The notes: generated from the letters alone by a model not told the origin. Numbered from the stretch's first letter, positions 22,683 through 31,992 are shown. The stretch is DNA of 33,700 bases from a virus (IMGVR_UViG_3300042562_002423:1-33700), one strand, 5' to 3'. A program made the numbers and translations.

Positions 22683-25600
22683 ATGAAATATCTTATTAAA
22701 AGAAATGACTTTTTAAGAGGTGCCAAAAGATTAGACGAAAAGTCTGAATTTTTGAGAGATGCCAAAATATCAGGAAATGAACTATACCAAGAACTTATAA
22801 AAGAAAGTGAATATGCAACTAACCACGGATCAGGTCCATTGGCAAACGATATTGGGTGGCATGACTCATTAATAGGTAGGTTTCTTAACCATCTCGTGAG
22901 AAAGGCAAAAGTTGCCGCAAATCTAATAAGAATTAAAAATGTTATATCTTCATTAGAAGGTGAATTCGTTAGAATTCAGGCAGAAGGTGTTGCATATAAG
23001 ATGAATGAAGAAGAAAAGAAATTGTGGTTTAAAGTACAATTGAATAACATTTTTTATTCATTAAAGGATGCGGTCGAAAGAGGCGACGAAGTTTCGGTTA
23101 TAATAAATATGACAGAGTCTTCTATAACTTCAGTAAATTCCTTTGAAGATGATCAAATTGATAAAGAATTAAAAACAAAGCTATTAAAAGAACTTCAAGA
23201 TTTTTTAGAGTTTTTAAAAACTCTTGAAGAAGAAGAAAAAGAGGACGCACAGGATGCTGACGCACAGGATGCTGACACACAGGATGCTGACACACAGGAT
23301 GCTGACACACAGGATGCTGACGCACAGGATGAACAGGAAGTAGATGATGAAGTATATTCAAAACTAGAATCGAGTGTTCCAACCATGATTAAGAATCTAA
23401 GTGCACTTTACAATATATTAAAAAATTATAAAAGTGTAAATATTTTAGATTTCAACAAAAAAGAAGAAGACGCTGCAAAGAAATCGGTTCCTTATATCAC
23501 CAAAGTCGGTGATACAATAGTATCTATTCAACAAAGTGAACTAAACATAAAGAAACTTACAGCAGATCAAATCATTGGTAAGAACGAGTTAGAGTTGAAA
23601 CCAACACTCGATGCGGCACTGAAAAGAAATATTCCAAAGGAAAAAGCAACTTTACCCGCAGGACTTGAACTAATATTAGAGAAACAAGGAAATAGTGTAG
23701 ATGGAAACAATGTCTACAAAGAGGAAGATTATTTGACTCAGGCATTTACAAAACTAAAGGCAGATATAAACGCATTAACAGACACGAAAGACGGAAAGTT
23801 GGCAATAAACACAGAGTTCTTACGAATACTATTGGCAAAACATAAAGATGGTAAAAACGATAGACTTATAATGGCTTTATACGACAATATAAATAAGTAT
23901 TTAGTTGGTTCCAAAAAGCAAACTATTCAAGAAAAAGATCCTTTATACAAAGAATCATACGAATATCTAATGCCAAAAAACGAGGAAAACCCAAATGGTG
24001 GCAAGATTGAAGTAGTCGCGGAAAAGATTGCTAGATTTTCAAAAAGAGCTCTACAGTTTGACGGAAAGAACCTTTACGGAGGTTTGGGAGAATTGGGAGA
24101 CCCACTTAAAAAGTTCGTCGAGACGATGAAAATCCTTATGAAGAACCCGATAGTCAACGTCAATCCGGAATATTCAAAACAATTGGCAGAAAAAGAAAAG
24201 AATAAAAAATTCGTAGTCGGGAGAGAATACCTATATACCAACAAAGAAGGGGTAACAAGTGTTGTTAAACTTGTTTCTCTCACACACGACATGCAGACAG
24301 GCGCTGATAAAAAATGGCTCACCCCAGATGATGTTAAAAAAGACACATTGAAAAATGGACTATATTCGGTCATACTAAAAGACAAAAAAGGAAAGTATTC
24401 TTCGGGTTCGACAAACTTTGCAATCAGTCCAGAAAAGCTTAAACCATACGAAGACCAAAAAGCCAAAGAGACCAAATACAAAAAGGACGAGCTTATAAAA
24501 GATATAGAAAGTGCGACCAAAAAAGCATTGGAGCTTAGAAAGACCGCACCAGAAAGTGCGGAGAAGATACAGATAAACATAGATAAAATGAAAGTTGATT
24601 TGGACAAACTTGACGAATCTGTAAACGAAAGTACTTACATCTCAAAATACATGAAGATACAATCGGGAATAGGTTCCATTTTGTTGGAATTGAACGATGC
24701 ATTGAAGGAAACTAATAATAAACCTGGAGGAAGATTGCTCAAATTCGACAGATTCATGTCTTATATAAAAGAAGCAGATGAGGCATCCGATCCAATATCT
24801 GGAATGAGTCGATCAGAAAGAGTACAAGACTGGTTTGACAAAAAGTGTATGACCGTAAAAGACTACACAATGGAAAAGACAGAGATGGATAAAGTAAAGT
24901 CAAACTTTGATAAATTAAAAGAACAAAAAGACTCTTTTGTAATAGACGGATATGATCCTATAATCGAAATACTTAAATTGTTTAATAGAGCATATAAGCT
25001 TTACATGGCAAAATACATAACGAAAAGAAGTACAGGACCCGGTGCGAGCACCGAAGCAGAGTACACTTCTTTTGGAGAAAAGGGACCTTATAGAAACGAC
25101 AAGATATTTGACTCGTGGGAAAGTGCGGTTTTGGATATAATGAAAGACAGAGAATACCAAACCATCTTTGACAAAAAGACTATGCTTCGAGTTGGAGACG
25201 AAATGAGACCAAATGCAGGAGCCAACCTAAGAAAGTTTATGACAGACATGTTGGATGGTGAAAATCTATACAAAACAAAAGGTGGATATGGTGAAGCAGG
25301 TAAAGGAAAACAAGCAGAACTATTGGACAAATACTTTGGACCCGCGGATGAAAAAACTGAGGCAGAAATTGAAAAAAACGGAACTGGACTTGGAAAAGAT
25401 CTAGAAGAAAACCCAGCGATTGCAGAAGAGGTCAGTAAAAATGCGATAAAGGCGAAGGTCACTAAATGCGAAGATGCATTTTTTTCCGATAGTAAAGCCC
25501 TGTTTCCAATAGCCAACGCGTTCTTAATCATAAAAGGTAAAAATGATAAAGGTCCTATACAAAGGTCGATATTTATACAAAAAATAGAAGGTAGATTTGT

Positions 25601-26033
25601 GTACTTACAATACTCAAAGAGTTTTGGAACATTCAAAGGATATTTGGATAAAATACAATATGGTGCTAAAGTAGAATTAGCAGACGAGGGTGATATAAAA
25701 CAAAACAATGAAAGATCACCAATCTACTATACCAAAGTAAAAGTTGACGATTTTGCAAATCTTTTATTAAAAGCAGGTCAGTTATCGGTGGGTAGATTAG
25801 ACAATGATGGTAAAGAAGACGAAGAGAAAATATCGATTGAAGGATCATATTGGATAACAAAAGAAGCTGGTGGTAAACAGGTTGTTTTTGATGCCGTTCA
25901 AAAAGGTGAGGCACAAGGAACCGATGAGTTGAAGAAAAAACAATTACTTAATGCAATAGAAAGAGCAAACAATAAAACAGGAATTGTAACACTCATAGAC
26001 GCACGAGATAAAATTATAATCAAAAGAACATAG
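22683..26033 (+). CDS. Very large repeat-containing phage protein, probably virion or internal
   Basis: This 1116-residue soluble protein has no recognised catalytic motif. The N-terminal 170 residues include ELYQELIKESEYATNHGSGP and GWHDSLIGRFLNHLVRKAKV, a helical domain that I believe recurs in large proteins of other T4-like phages. An acidic segment with six DAQDA/DTQDA repeats follows (about residues 188-217). The centre is lysine-rich and helical, and the C-terminal 200 residues are beta-rich (RSIFIQKIEGRFVYLQYSKS). A block near residue 690 (LLKFDRFMSYIKEADE) resembles the N-terminal motif of the candidate internal proteins. It is co-transcribed with a coiled-coil protein (1-nt gap) and lies just before the tail sheath gene. 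It could be an injected internal protein, scaffold or tail component. Confidence 0.75.
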   Translation: MKYLIKRNDFLRGAKRLDEKSEFLRDAKISGNELYQELIKESEYATNHGSGPLANDIGWHDSLIGRFLNHLVRKAKVAANLIRIKNVISSLEGEFVRIQAEGVAYKMNEEEKKLWFKVQLNNIFYSLKDAVERGDEVSVIINMTESSITSVNSFEDDQIDKELKTKLLKELQDFLEFLKTLEEEEKEDAQDADAQDADTQDADTQDADTQDADAQDEQEVDDEVYSKLESSVPTMIKNLSALYNILKNYKSVNILDFNKKEEDAAKKSVPYITKVGDTIVSIQQSELNIKKLTADQIIGKNELELKPTLDAALKRNIPKEKATLPAGLELILEKQGNSVDGNNVYKEEDYLTQAFTKLKADINALTDTKDGKLAINTEFLRILLAKHKDGKNDRLIMALYDNINKYLVGSKKQTIQEKDPLYKESYEYLMPKNEENPNGGKIEVVAEKIARFSKRALQFDGKNLYGGLGELGDPLKKFVETMKILMKNPIVNVNPEYSKQLAEKEKNKKFVVGREYLYTNKEGVTSVVKLVSLTHDMQTGADKKWLTPDDVKKDTLKNGLYSVILKDKKGKYSSGSTNFAISPEKLKPYEDQKAKETKYKKDELIKDIESATKKALELRKTAPESAEKIQINIDKMKVDLDKLDESVNESTYISKYMKIQSGIGSILLELNDALKETNNKPGGRLLKFDRFMSYIKEADEASDPISGMSRSERVQDWFDKKCMTVKDYTMEKTEMDKVKSNFDKLKEQKDSFVIDGYDPIIEILKLFNRAYKLYMAKYITKRSTGPGASTEAEYTSFGEKGPYRNDKIFDSWESAVLDIMKDREYQTIFDKKTMLRVGDEMRPNAGANLRKFMTDMLDGENLYKTKGGYGEAGKGKQAELLDKYFGPADEKTEAEIEKNGTGLGKDLEENPAIAEEVSKNAIKAKVTKCEDAFFSDSKALFPIANAFLIIKGKNDKGPIQRSIFIQKIEGRFVYLQYSKSFGTFKGYLDKIQYGAKVELADEGDIKQNNERSPIYYTKVKVDDFANLLLKAGQLSVGRLDNDGKEDEEKISIEGSYWITKEAGGKQVVFDAVQKGEAQGTDELKKKQLLNAIERANNKTGIVTLIDARDKIIIKRT
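23244..23333. repeat. 15-bp in-frame tandem repeats (6 units)
   Basis: Six 15-bp units of GAC-RCA-CAG-GAT-GCT encode DAQDA, DAQDA, DTQDA three times and DAQDE. The units are almost identical, so copy number may vary between isolates. Confidence 0.9.
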
Positions 26034-26034
26034 T

Positions 26035-26577
26035 ATGAGATATCTAAAAAAATTCAAGTATTTTGAAGACGTTGAGGTAGATGCTACCGACGAACCGGAC
26101 GTAAAGTTGGCAAAGGAAGAGACTAATAATCTCGAGGAATACCTTAAAGACTTTCCGGCAGTAAAGGCAGAACTGGATAAAGCATTCACTGAAATAAAAA
26201 GTGACAAAGACAATGAACTTCTTAACCAGAGTATTGATGAAATAAAGAAAAAGTTTCCAGACAATCCATTCATAGAAGAGTATACACACATGATGAATCT
26301 ACAAATTAAAATAAAGTACATACAAGACGAATTGTTGAATTATAACGACGAATTATTCAAAAACGAAGAAGATCTTAAAGAAATAAGTACATCAGAAGGT
26401 GATACAACAGCCAAGACAGAGACTATAGATGATATAAAGTCTAAACAAAAGATAAAGACCGGGGAGATTACACAACTTCAAAAAGACCTAACAAAGGCAA
26501 AGGCAGATTTCGATAAGAAAATGAATGAAATAAAGAAAGAAATACAAGATTCTTCTAAAAAAATAAGTTCTATTTAG
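26035..26577 (+). CDS. Coiled-coil protein with capsid-targeting-like N-terminus
   Basis: The product (180 aa) is almost entirely charged helix, with a long coiled coil in the C-terminal half (KTGEITQLQKDLTKAKADFD, then KKMNEIKKEIQDSSKK). The first residues MRYLKKFKYFEDVE match the N-terminal motif of the cyclase, hydrolase and Gln/Glu-repeat proteins. It starts 1 nt after the stop of the 1116-aa gene, so the two are made together and may act together. The length and composition are like head core (scaffold) or internal proteins, but there is no direct homology I can name. Confidence 0.72.
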   Translation: MRYLKKFKYFEDVEVDATDEPDVKLAKEETNNLEEYLKDFPAVKAELDKAFTEIKSDKDNELLNQSIDEIKKKFPDNPFIEEYTHMMNLQIKIKYIQDELLNYNDELFKNEEDLKEISTSEGDTTAKTETIDDIKSKQKIKTGEITQLQKDLTKAKADFDKKMNEIKKEIQDSSKKISSI

Positions 26578-26607
26578 AAAAATAGAAAAATATCGCTTTT
26601 TTCATTT

Positions 26608-26615
26608 TATATATA
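26608..26615 (+). promoter_or_regulatory. TATATATA box of the tail sheath gene
   Basis: TTTTATATATACTTTAAC ends 30 nt before the ATG at 26646. Confidence 0.5.
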
Positions 26616-26645
26616 CTTTAACTATAAAAAATTAAACTAAAAAAT

Positions 26646-29600
26646 ATGGCAATTCAAATTGGAAAATACAAAAGACCGGGGATATTCCTAGAGGAATATG
26701 ATAACTCAGTTATCTCTAGTCCAGTTATTGAAGGACTTACGAACTTGGTAATAGGCGTGTCTAAAAAGGGACCTGTCAATACACCTATCAGAGTTACTAA
26801 TACGACAGATTTAGAGTCAATATTCGGTCAATTGGATCGAGGATTGGAGAGAAAGGGTTCGTTCTTTCATAGGACTGTTTCGAAAATGTTGGAATCGGCA
26901 CCAGTTTATGCAATAAACTTGTTACTTACCGACGATAACTTAGATGTTATTGAATATAAGTCTCTATCTACTTCAGCAGACTATACAAATGATGTTGAAA
27001 GAGAAGGACCTTATAGAAGATTTTTCGACACAACAGGTTTCTGGAAAAGAGATACTGAGTCTTTCATCAATCTTACTAAAAACAACACAGGATATTCTGA
27101 AAGAGCATTCAGTCTAACAAACTTATCCGATAAATTCGTAACGGTATTTGTTTTCAAATCGGCCATTACAGGATTCGATAGAAGTCTTATCGAATGGTAT
27201 GGTTCTGCAGAAAAAATGCCTTCTTATGTAGGTATAAATGATTGGGCATCTGATTATATGGTCGACGTTGTCATTGTTGGTGGGGATTGGTCAAACTATA
27301 AAGAGTTGGCTGTAGATTCTAGATGGAGTGCATACTTTAACGCAACAGGTCTTAGAAAGGAAAAAGTGAGAGAATTCACGAATGATAGAAACATAACACT
27401 TTTAGGATACTATGAAGGTCTTTCTTTAATTCCGTATTTTAGAGATACAAACGGTAGAAATATTTTCATCGAAACCGTGGTAAATAGAGATACTGATAGA
27501 ACAGGAGTATTTTGCACATTCAACAATGATTTGGTCGAAACGGATTTCTTTAATGGAAGATTAGACTTAATCGGTCATACTATTGCTGGTAAAAATGAAA
27601 CTAACATTGACTTCCTTTCTTACCAAGACGTAATTTCAGAAGAAATCGAAATAATTTCAAATCCTTTGGATTTACCAGGAAACGTAACTGCTTTATTGGG
27701 TGGTTCTTCTTCTACTTCACCAGCGGGATGGTTATACAATTCTGTAGGAGATCATCATGTATATGGTACCCCTAAAACAAAAGGGTGGGTTAAAAATGGA
27801 TCAGAAAGAACATCATACTTCGCAGAAGGATATATCTACAATGTTGGATTAGAATCAGATGTTTATTTTGGAACAAACTCTATTGTTGCAACATATTCTG
27901 TATTAAATACAGACTATGAGGCATTCTTAGTGGTAGGTGATAAGCAAGTTATCTTGGATCCACAATCGGTTAATTTAAAAATAGATACAAATAACTATTT
28001 ATATAGTAATACTGCAGCAACTTACTCATCGGCATTCGTTTTAGACTCTACCGGTAAATTTAAAGTGGTAAATAGTACAAATTCAAATAACCCATCAGTA
28101 GCATCCAGTGATACCGTATTGGCATATGTTAAGTTCAAAGTATTGGAACAAAAAATAACAGGTAGTCCGGTTTGGAATAACATAAGTTTGGAAGAAAGTG
28201 GATTTAAAAACTTTACATTTGGTAGTACATCTGCAGACTACTATGTTGAGGCAGTTGTAGGTGCAACCGGATCAGTAAAAGTATCATTTATTGATACCGA
28301 CACATCTATAAGCGTAAAAGAGTATGCACAGTATAGAAGATTCAAAATGTTCAACAGACTGGTTGACTTAATTGATAGTCCTAATAAGGAAAAAATGGTT
28401 ATGTTAAAAAGTCATACCGATAATTTATTAACAGAAAACAAAGGTAATAAAATTAGTTTAGCGGATATTTCAATATCAAATATTGTTACTTCTTCTACAA
28501 GGGATAAATCTTTTGAACTTAAACTTCCATTCGAAACGACCGAATTAAATGATATATTAAATGGATTTTTAGTATTCTATACAGTTGATGACGAGTTTAT
28601 ATTAGGTGCAAAGGGTGCAAAAACACAAGTTGAAGTTGCAAACGAATCAGAATTTGGTGTAGTTGCCAAATATTCGAAACTATATACAAGATACTACGAT
28701 GGTGTAATAAACACAGGAGATTTCTTTTATGCAAACAAAATACCTCAAGGTATATTAGAGAATGCGGACGCAACACCTTATGTAGATGGTTCTGAATATA
28801 TATCAGATGTTTATTTCTTTGATGGTGAATCTACACTGAGTGTATTTGGGTTGACCGAAGGATTAAACGTAGGACCTACATCATCAGCAGCTGGATATGA
28901 CTATATCGCATTTAACTCTACTGAAGATCCTTCATTAGAATTATACGATATTATATCAATAAAAGGTGCTACAACAAACACAGGTACCTTTACAATAATA
29001 TCAGAAAACCAAATCGGAAATATTGGAACTGCAAGTGGAATATGGAACTATGTTTATAAAGTAAATGAAGAAACTTCTTACGAAAGAGTTCAAAATGTTT
29101 CAATAATAGAAGACTTCAACACTAAACATTATCTTAAAATGTATGTTGATAATGCTGGAAAAAATCTAAATATATCATTAATGAATGATACTTTTACATC
29201 ATATGAAGAAGTAAATACAAATACTGCAGGTACTATTGGAATAAAATCCGCAATAACAAACTACAAACAGTCTTTAGAGGTTGAAGTTCCAACAGGATAT
29301 GTTCAAGTACCCAACAAAGTTCTTGTAAATGGTGCTAGATATACTGAAGTTAAAGTTGGTGATTTCTTAGAAGCATTTTATGATGAAAGTACTTTAAGAG
29401 TAGGAGAATATCCTAGAAAGTTGACAAGAGTTGTATCGAAAAGACAATACTCAGGAAACGCAGACTTAGTAGAGATTACTTGTGATTCTAGAATAAAAGT
29501 AACTACATTTGGTACAGACTTACAAACAATGAGATACAAAACGGTTGATAACTATTCATTGACTTACAAAGCAATCTCTCTTAAAGGATTTAGAGTAAGA

Positions 29601-30605
29601 GAAGCATCATTACCTGATGGAACAGAAGCAAAACAAAACACGTTATTGAATCTTGTATCAAAAGGAACTCCAATGTTCAAAGCGATTACAAATAAAGAAG
29701 CAATCGACTTTAGATACCTAATCGATTCGTTTGGTTTAGGTTTAACAGAGAAATCAAAACAACAATTGGTAGACATCTGTGGAGATAGATTAGACGCGTT
29801 TGGATTCCTGAACATGCCTTCTATGAAGTCATTCAAAAACTCAAGCTCACCTTCTTTCGTAAACAAAGAAGGAGTTCTTCAGACAGAGTTCATCGCAAAA
29901 GGTGGAGATCCTGAAAGTGGACCAGCATTCCTTTACTCATTCGGTGATGGTGCAGGTACAACTTGTGTTGGTTACTTCATGCCATACTTATCAGTAAATG
30001 ATAATGGAAGACCATTGGATATGCCACCAGCATCTTTTGCAGCAACAACGTATATGAGAAAACATACATCAAATGTTGGATCTATTACTCCTTGGACAAT
30101 CGCGGCAGGTGTTACTAACGGTAGAATAACGAATATCGCTGGATTAGAAATGGACTTTACCCCAACTGATATCGAGTGGTTAAATGGTGCACAAATTAAC
30201 CCAATCGTTTTCAAAAGAAATAGAGGAAATATTATCGAAACCGAAAATACTGCACAAACTCTTTATAAATCAGCACTTTCTTATATTCACGTAAGAGAAG
30301 TACTTATCGAACTTGAAAGAGAATTGTCAAGAATGTTGTTAGACTTCCAATGGAGATATAACACACCGGATATCAGATCTGAAATCAAACTTAGAGCTGA
30401 CGTAATCTGTGAGACATACGTAAGTAGAAATGGATTATATAACTACTTCAATAAAATGGATGAGGAAAATAATACCACAGAGATTATCGACAACCAAATC
30501 GGTGTTCTTGATACTTACGTAGAGCCTATCAAAGGTATGGGAATCATTGTTAACAATGTAACTATATTAAGAACAGGAGCTATTGCAGCAGGTGGATTCG
30601 CATAA
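26646..30605 (+). CDS. 18: Contractile tail sheath protein, T4 gp18-like, unusually long
   Basis: The N-terminal residues 1-110 (MAIQIGKYKRPGIFLEEYD, then VIGVSKKGPVNTPIRVTNTT and LESIFGQ) are typical of tail sheath proteins. The C-terminal region from about residue 1000 (GTPMFKAITNKEAIDFRYLI to TYVEPIKGMGIIVNNVTILR) is the conserved sheath core that forms the contractile lattice. At 1319 residues it is twice T4 gp18 (659). The extra 650 or so residues lie in the middle and are beta-rich, Ser/Thr/Asn-rich and presumably exposed on the outside of the sheath. No intein splice motifs were seen. It is a single-gene unit with its own promoter box and terminator. Confidence 0.94.
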   Translation: MAIQIGKYKRPGIFLEEYDNSVISSPVIEGLTNLVIGVSKKGPVNTPIRVTNTTDLESIFGQLDRGLERKGSFFHRTVSKMLESAPVYAINLLLTDDNLDVIEYKSLSTSADYTNDVEREGPYRRFFDTTGFWKRDTESFINLTKNNTGYSERAFSLTNLSDKFVTVFVFKSAITGFDRSLIEWYGSAEKMPSYVGINDWASDYMVDVVIVGGDWSNYKELAVDSRWSAYFNATGLRKEKVREFTNDRNITLLGYYEGLSLIPYFRDTNGRNIFIETVVNRDTDRTGVFCTFNNDLVETDFFNGRLDLIGHTIAGKNETNIDFLSYQDVISEEIEIISNPLDLPGNVTALLGGSSSTSPAGWLYNSVGDHHVYGTPKTKGWVKNGSERTSYFAEGYIYNVGLESDVYFGTNSIVATYSVLNTDYEAFLVVGDKQVILDPQSVNLKIDTNNYLYSNTAATYSSAFVLDSTGKFKVVNSTNSNNPSVASSDTVLAYVKFKVLEQKITGSPVWNNISLEESGFKNFTFGSTSADYYVEAVVGATGSVKVSFIDTDTSISVKEYAQYRRFKMFNRLVDLIDSPNKEKMVMLKSHTDNLLTENKGNKISLADISISNIVTSSTRDKSFELKLPFETTELNDILNGFLVFYTVDDEFILGAKGAKTQVEVANESEFGVVAKYSKLYTRYYDGVINTGDFFYANKIPQGILENADATPYVDGSEYISDVYFFDGESTLSVFGLTEGLNVGPTSSAAGYDYIAFNSTEDPSLELYDIISIKGATTNTGTFTIISENQIGNIGTASGIWNYVYKVNEETSYERVQNVSIIEDFNTKHYLKMYVDNAGKNLNISLMNDTFTSYEEVNTNTAGTIGIKSAITNYKQSLEVEVPTGYVQVPNKVLVNGARYTEVKVGDFLEAFYDESTLRVGEYPRKLTRVVSKRQYSGNADLVEITCDSRIKVTTFGTDLQTMRYKTVDNYSLTYKAISLKGFRVREASLPDGTEAKQNTLLNLVSKGTPMFKAITNKEAIDFRYLIDSFGLGLTEKSKQQLVDICGDRLDAFGFLNMPSMKSFKNSSSPSFVNKEGVLQTEFIAKGGDPESGPAFLYSFGDGAGTTCVGYFMPYLSVNDNGRPLDMPPASFAATTYMRKHTSNVGSITPWTIAAGVTNGRITNIAGLEMDFTPTDIEWLNGAQINPIVFKRNRGNIIETENTAQTLYKSALSYIHVREVLIELERELSRMLLDFQWRYNTPDIRSEIKLRADVICETYVSRNGLYNYFNKMDEENNTTEIIDNQIGVLDTYVEPIKGMGIIVNNVTILRTGAIAAGGFA

Positions 30606-30620
30606 ATACACTAAAAATAA

Positions 30621-30652
30621 CAAAAAACCTCAAATTTATTTGAGGTTTTTTG
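30621..30652 (+). terminator. Hairpin terminator of the tail sheath gene
   Basis: CAAAAAACCTCAAA (30621-30634) pairs with TTTGAGGTTTTTTG (30639-30652), a 14-bp perfect stem with loop TTTA, followed by TTTTATAA. Confidence 0.9.
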
Positions 30653-30703
30653 TTTTATAAAAACTTTATAGATATTTTAAGATATAAGGAAGAAAGATAT
30701 ATC

Positions 30704-30712
30704 TAATATATA
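30704..30712 (+). promoter_or_regulatory. TAATATATA box of the gp26-like gene
   Basis: The box CTAATATATATT ends 24 nt before the ATG at 30737. Confidence 0.45.
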
Positions 30713-30736
30713 TTCTAAAAAATAACAAATAACATT

Positions 30737-31678
30737 ATGTCTAAAGAACAAGAAATGAGTGAAGAGGACTACCTAAAAAGACATCTAAATGATTTAGATA
30801 CTAGTAAGAATCACAACAACTTCAATGATGATACCACCACACAAAAACCAGTCGTAGAGGGAGCTAGAGTAAGTGACTTACAATACTTCAACTTCGATAT
30901 CAGAGAATTACCTTGTGGACACTTCTACCCAACAGGAACACTCTTTATGGTAAGACCAGCACAAGTAAAAGAGATTCAAGCATATTCTATGGTAGATGAT
31001 AATAACTTCTACGACATAGTAGAGAAGATGAACGATATGCTTCAGTCTTGTATAAGAGTAAAATACTCTGATGGTAAAATGGGAACATTCCTTGATATAA
31101 AAGACCAAGATAGATTATTCCTAATTTTCCTTATCAGAGAACTTACCTTCCAAGCAGGAAATTCATTATCAGTAAATGCAAAATGTTCTTGTGGCGAAGA
31201 AATCGCAATAGAACTAAATAAAGAAAATTTCGTTTTTCATGAAATAGACGAGAAGCTTTCGAAATTCTATAATAAAAATTCAGGATCATACCATTTCAAA
31301 ACGGTAAACGGAAAATCGTTTGAATTGACACCACCTAACATCGGACTTCAAAAGGCATTTACCGAATATATTATGAAAGAGAATAACGAAAAGAGAAATC
31401 CTAACTTAGCATTTTTGAAAATAATTCCTTTTATGATGAATGGTAGAACTTCTATAACATATGATGGAGTAAAAGCCAAAGTAAAAGATTTTGAGGAAAT
31501 GGATGATATTTCATTCCAGTTTTTGAACGCCGCGGTCGGCAAGATGACATTTGGAATAAAAGAATTAAAGAAAGTGTGTAAGTGTGGTGAGGAGGTCCAT
31601 ACCGAAATGCAGTTTCCCAACGGAGCCTCAGGTATTTTCGTTATTCATGATGCCTTTGAAGCATATATTAAAGAATAA
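30737..31678 (+). CDS. T4 gp26-like baseplate/tail assembly protein with zinc ribbon
   Basis: The 313-residue product resembles T4-type baseplate hub assembly proteins. Characteristic blocks are YFNFDIRELPCGHFYPTGTL, VRPAQVKEIQAYSMVDDNNF, DRLFLIFLIRELTFQAGNSL and FELTPPNIGLQKAFTEYI. Two CxCG pairs (CSCGEE near 154 and CKCGEE near 282) probably form a zinc ribbon. The N-terminal 45 residues are acidic and disordered. T4 gp26 is about 208 aa, so this is longer. The gene sits between sheath and tube genes, consistent with tail assembly. The assignment to gp26 rather than another tail factor is moderate. A 71-aa gene follows after 4 nt. Confidence 0.68.
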   Translation: MSKEQEMSEEDYLKRHLNDLDTSKNHNNFNDDTTTQKPVVEGARVSDLQYFNFDIRELPCGHFYPTGTLFMVRPAQVKEIQAYSMVDDNNFYDIVEKMNDMLQSCIRVKYSDGKMGTFLDIKDQDRLFLIFLIRELTFQAGNSLSVNAKCSCGEEIAIELNKENFVFHEIDEKLSKFYNKNSGSYHFKTVNGKSFELTPPNIGLQKAFTEYIMKENNEKRNPNLAFLKIIPFMMNGRTSITYDGVKAKVKDFEEMDDISFQFLNAAVGKMTFGIKELKKVCKCGEEVHTEMQFPNGASGIFVIHDAFEAYIKE

Positions 31679-31682
31679 ATTA

Positions 31683-31898
31683 ATGCTACAAAAACATTTT
31701 CATACTCAAGAAGCCGCAATGGATGAATGGGCATTTTGGATGTTCGAAGAGAACATCAAACTTGTAAACGAAATCGTCGAAGAAGAAGAAAACCAAAGAA
31801 AGAAAGACGAAGGAGAACAACAAAAAGGAATGCCAGATACAAGCTCAATGATGAAGAATGCATCAAGTATGTCAAACATAAGTATGCCGAAATTCTAA
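31683..31898 (+). CDS. Small acidic/helical protein downstream of the gp26-like gene
   Basis: The product (71 aa) has a helical N-terminal 40 residues with HFHTQEAAMDEWAFWMFEEN, then a Glu/Lys-rich stretch and a Met/Ser-rich C-terminus. The same frame is open back to 31584, overlapping the end of the gp26-like gene. The ATG at 31683, 4 nt after the upstream stop, is the simplest start. It is translationally coupled to the gp26-like gene, so it is probably a tail-assembly partner. No family is recognised. Confidence 0.65.
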   Translation: MLQKHFHTQEAAMDEWAFWMFEENIKLVNEIVEEEENQRKKDEGEQQKGMPDTSSMMKNASSMSNISMPKF

Positions 31899-31910
31899 AA
31901 ATAATAACTA

Positions 31911-31946
31911 AAAAAACCCCACTCAAATTTTGAGTGGGGTTTTTTT
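31911..31946 (+). terminator. Strong hairpin terminator of the rightward tail operon
   Basis: AAAAAACCCCACTCAA (31911-31926) pairs with TTGAGTGGGGTTTTTT, a perfect stem of about 16 bp with a 3-nt loop and a T-run. Confidence 0.9.
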
Positions 31947-31962
31947 AGTTATAAAAAAAAAG

Positions 31963-31992
31963 AAAATCACACTCAAATTGAGTGTGATTTTT
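31963..31992 (-). terminator. Second hairpin terminator, serving the tail tube gene
   Basis: AAAATCACACTCA (31963-31975) pairs with TGAGTGTGATTTT (31979-31991) around AAT. It lies just after the tail tube stop on the - strand. It and the preceding hairpin share the ACTCAAATT/GAGT apex. Confidence 0.88.
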
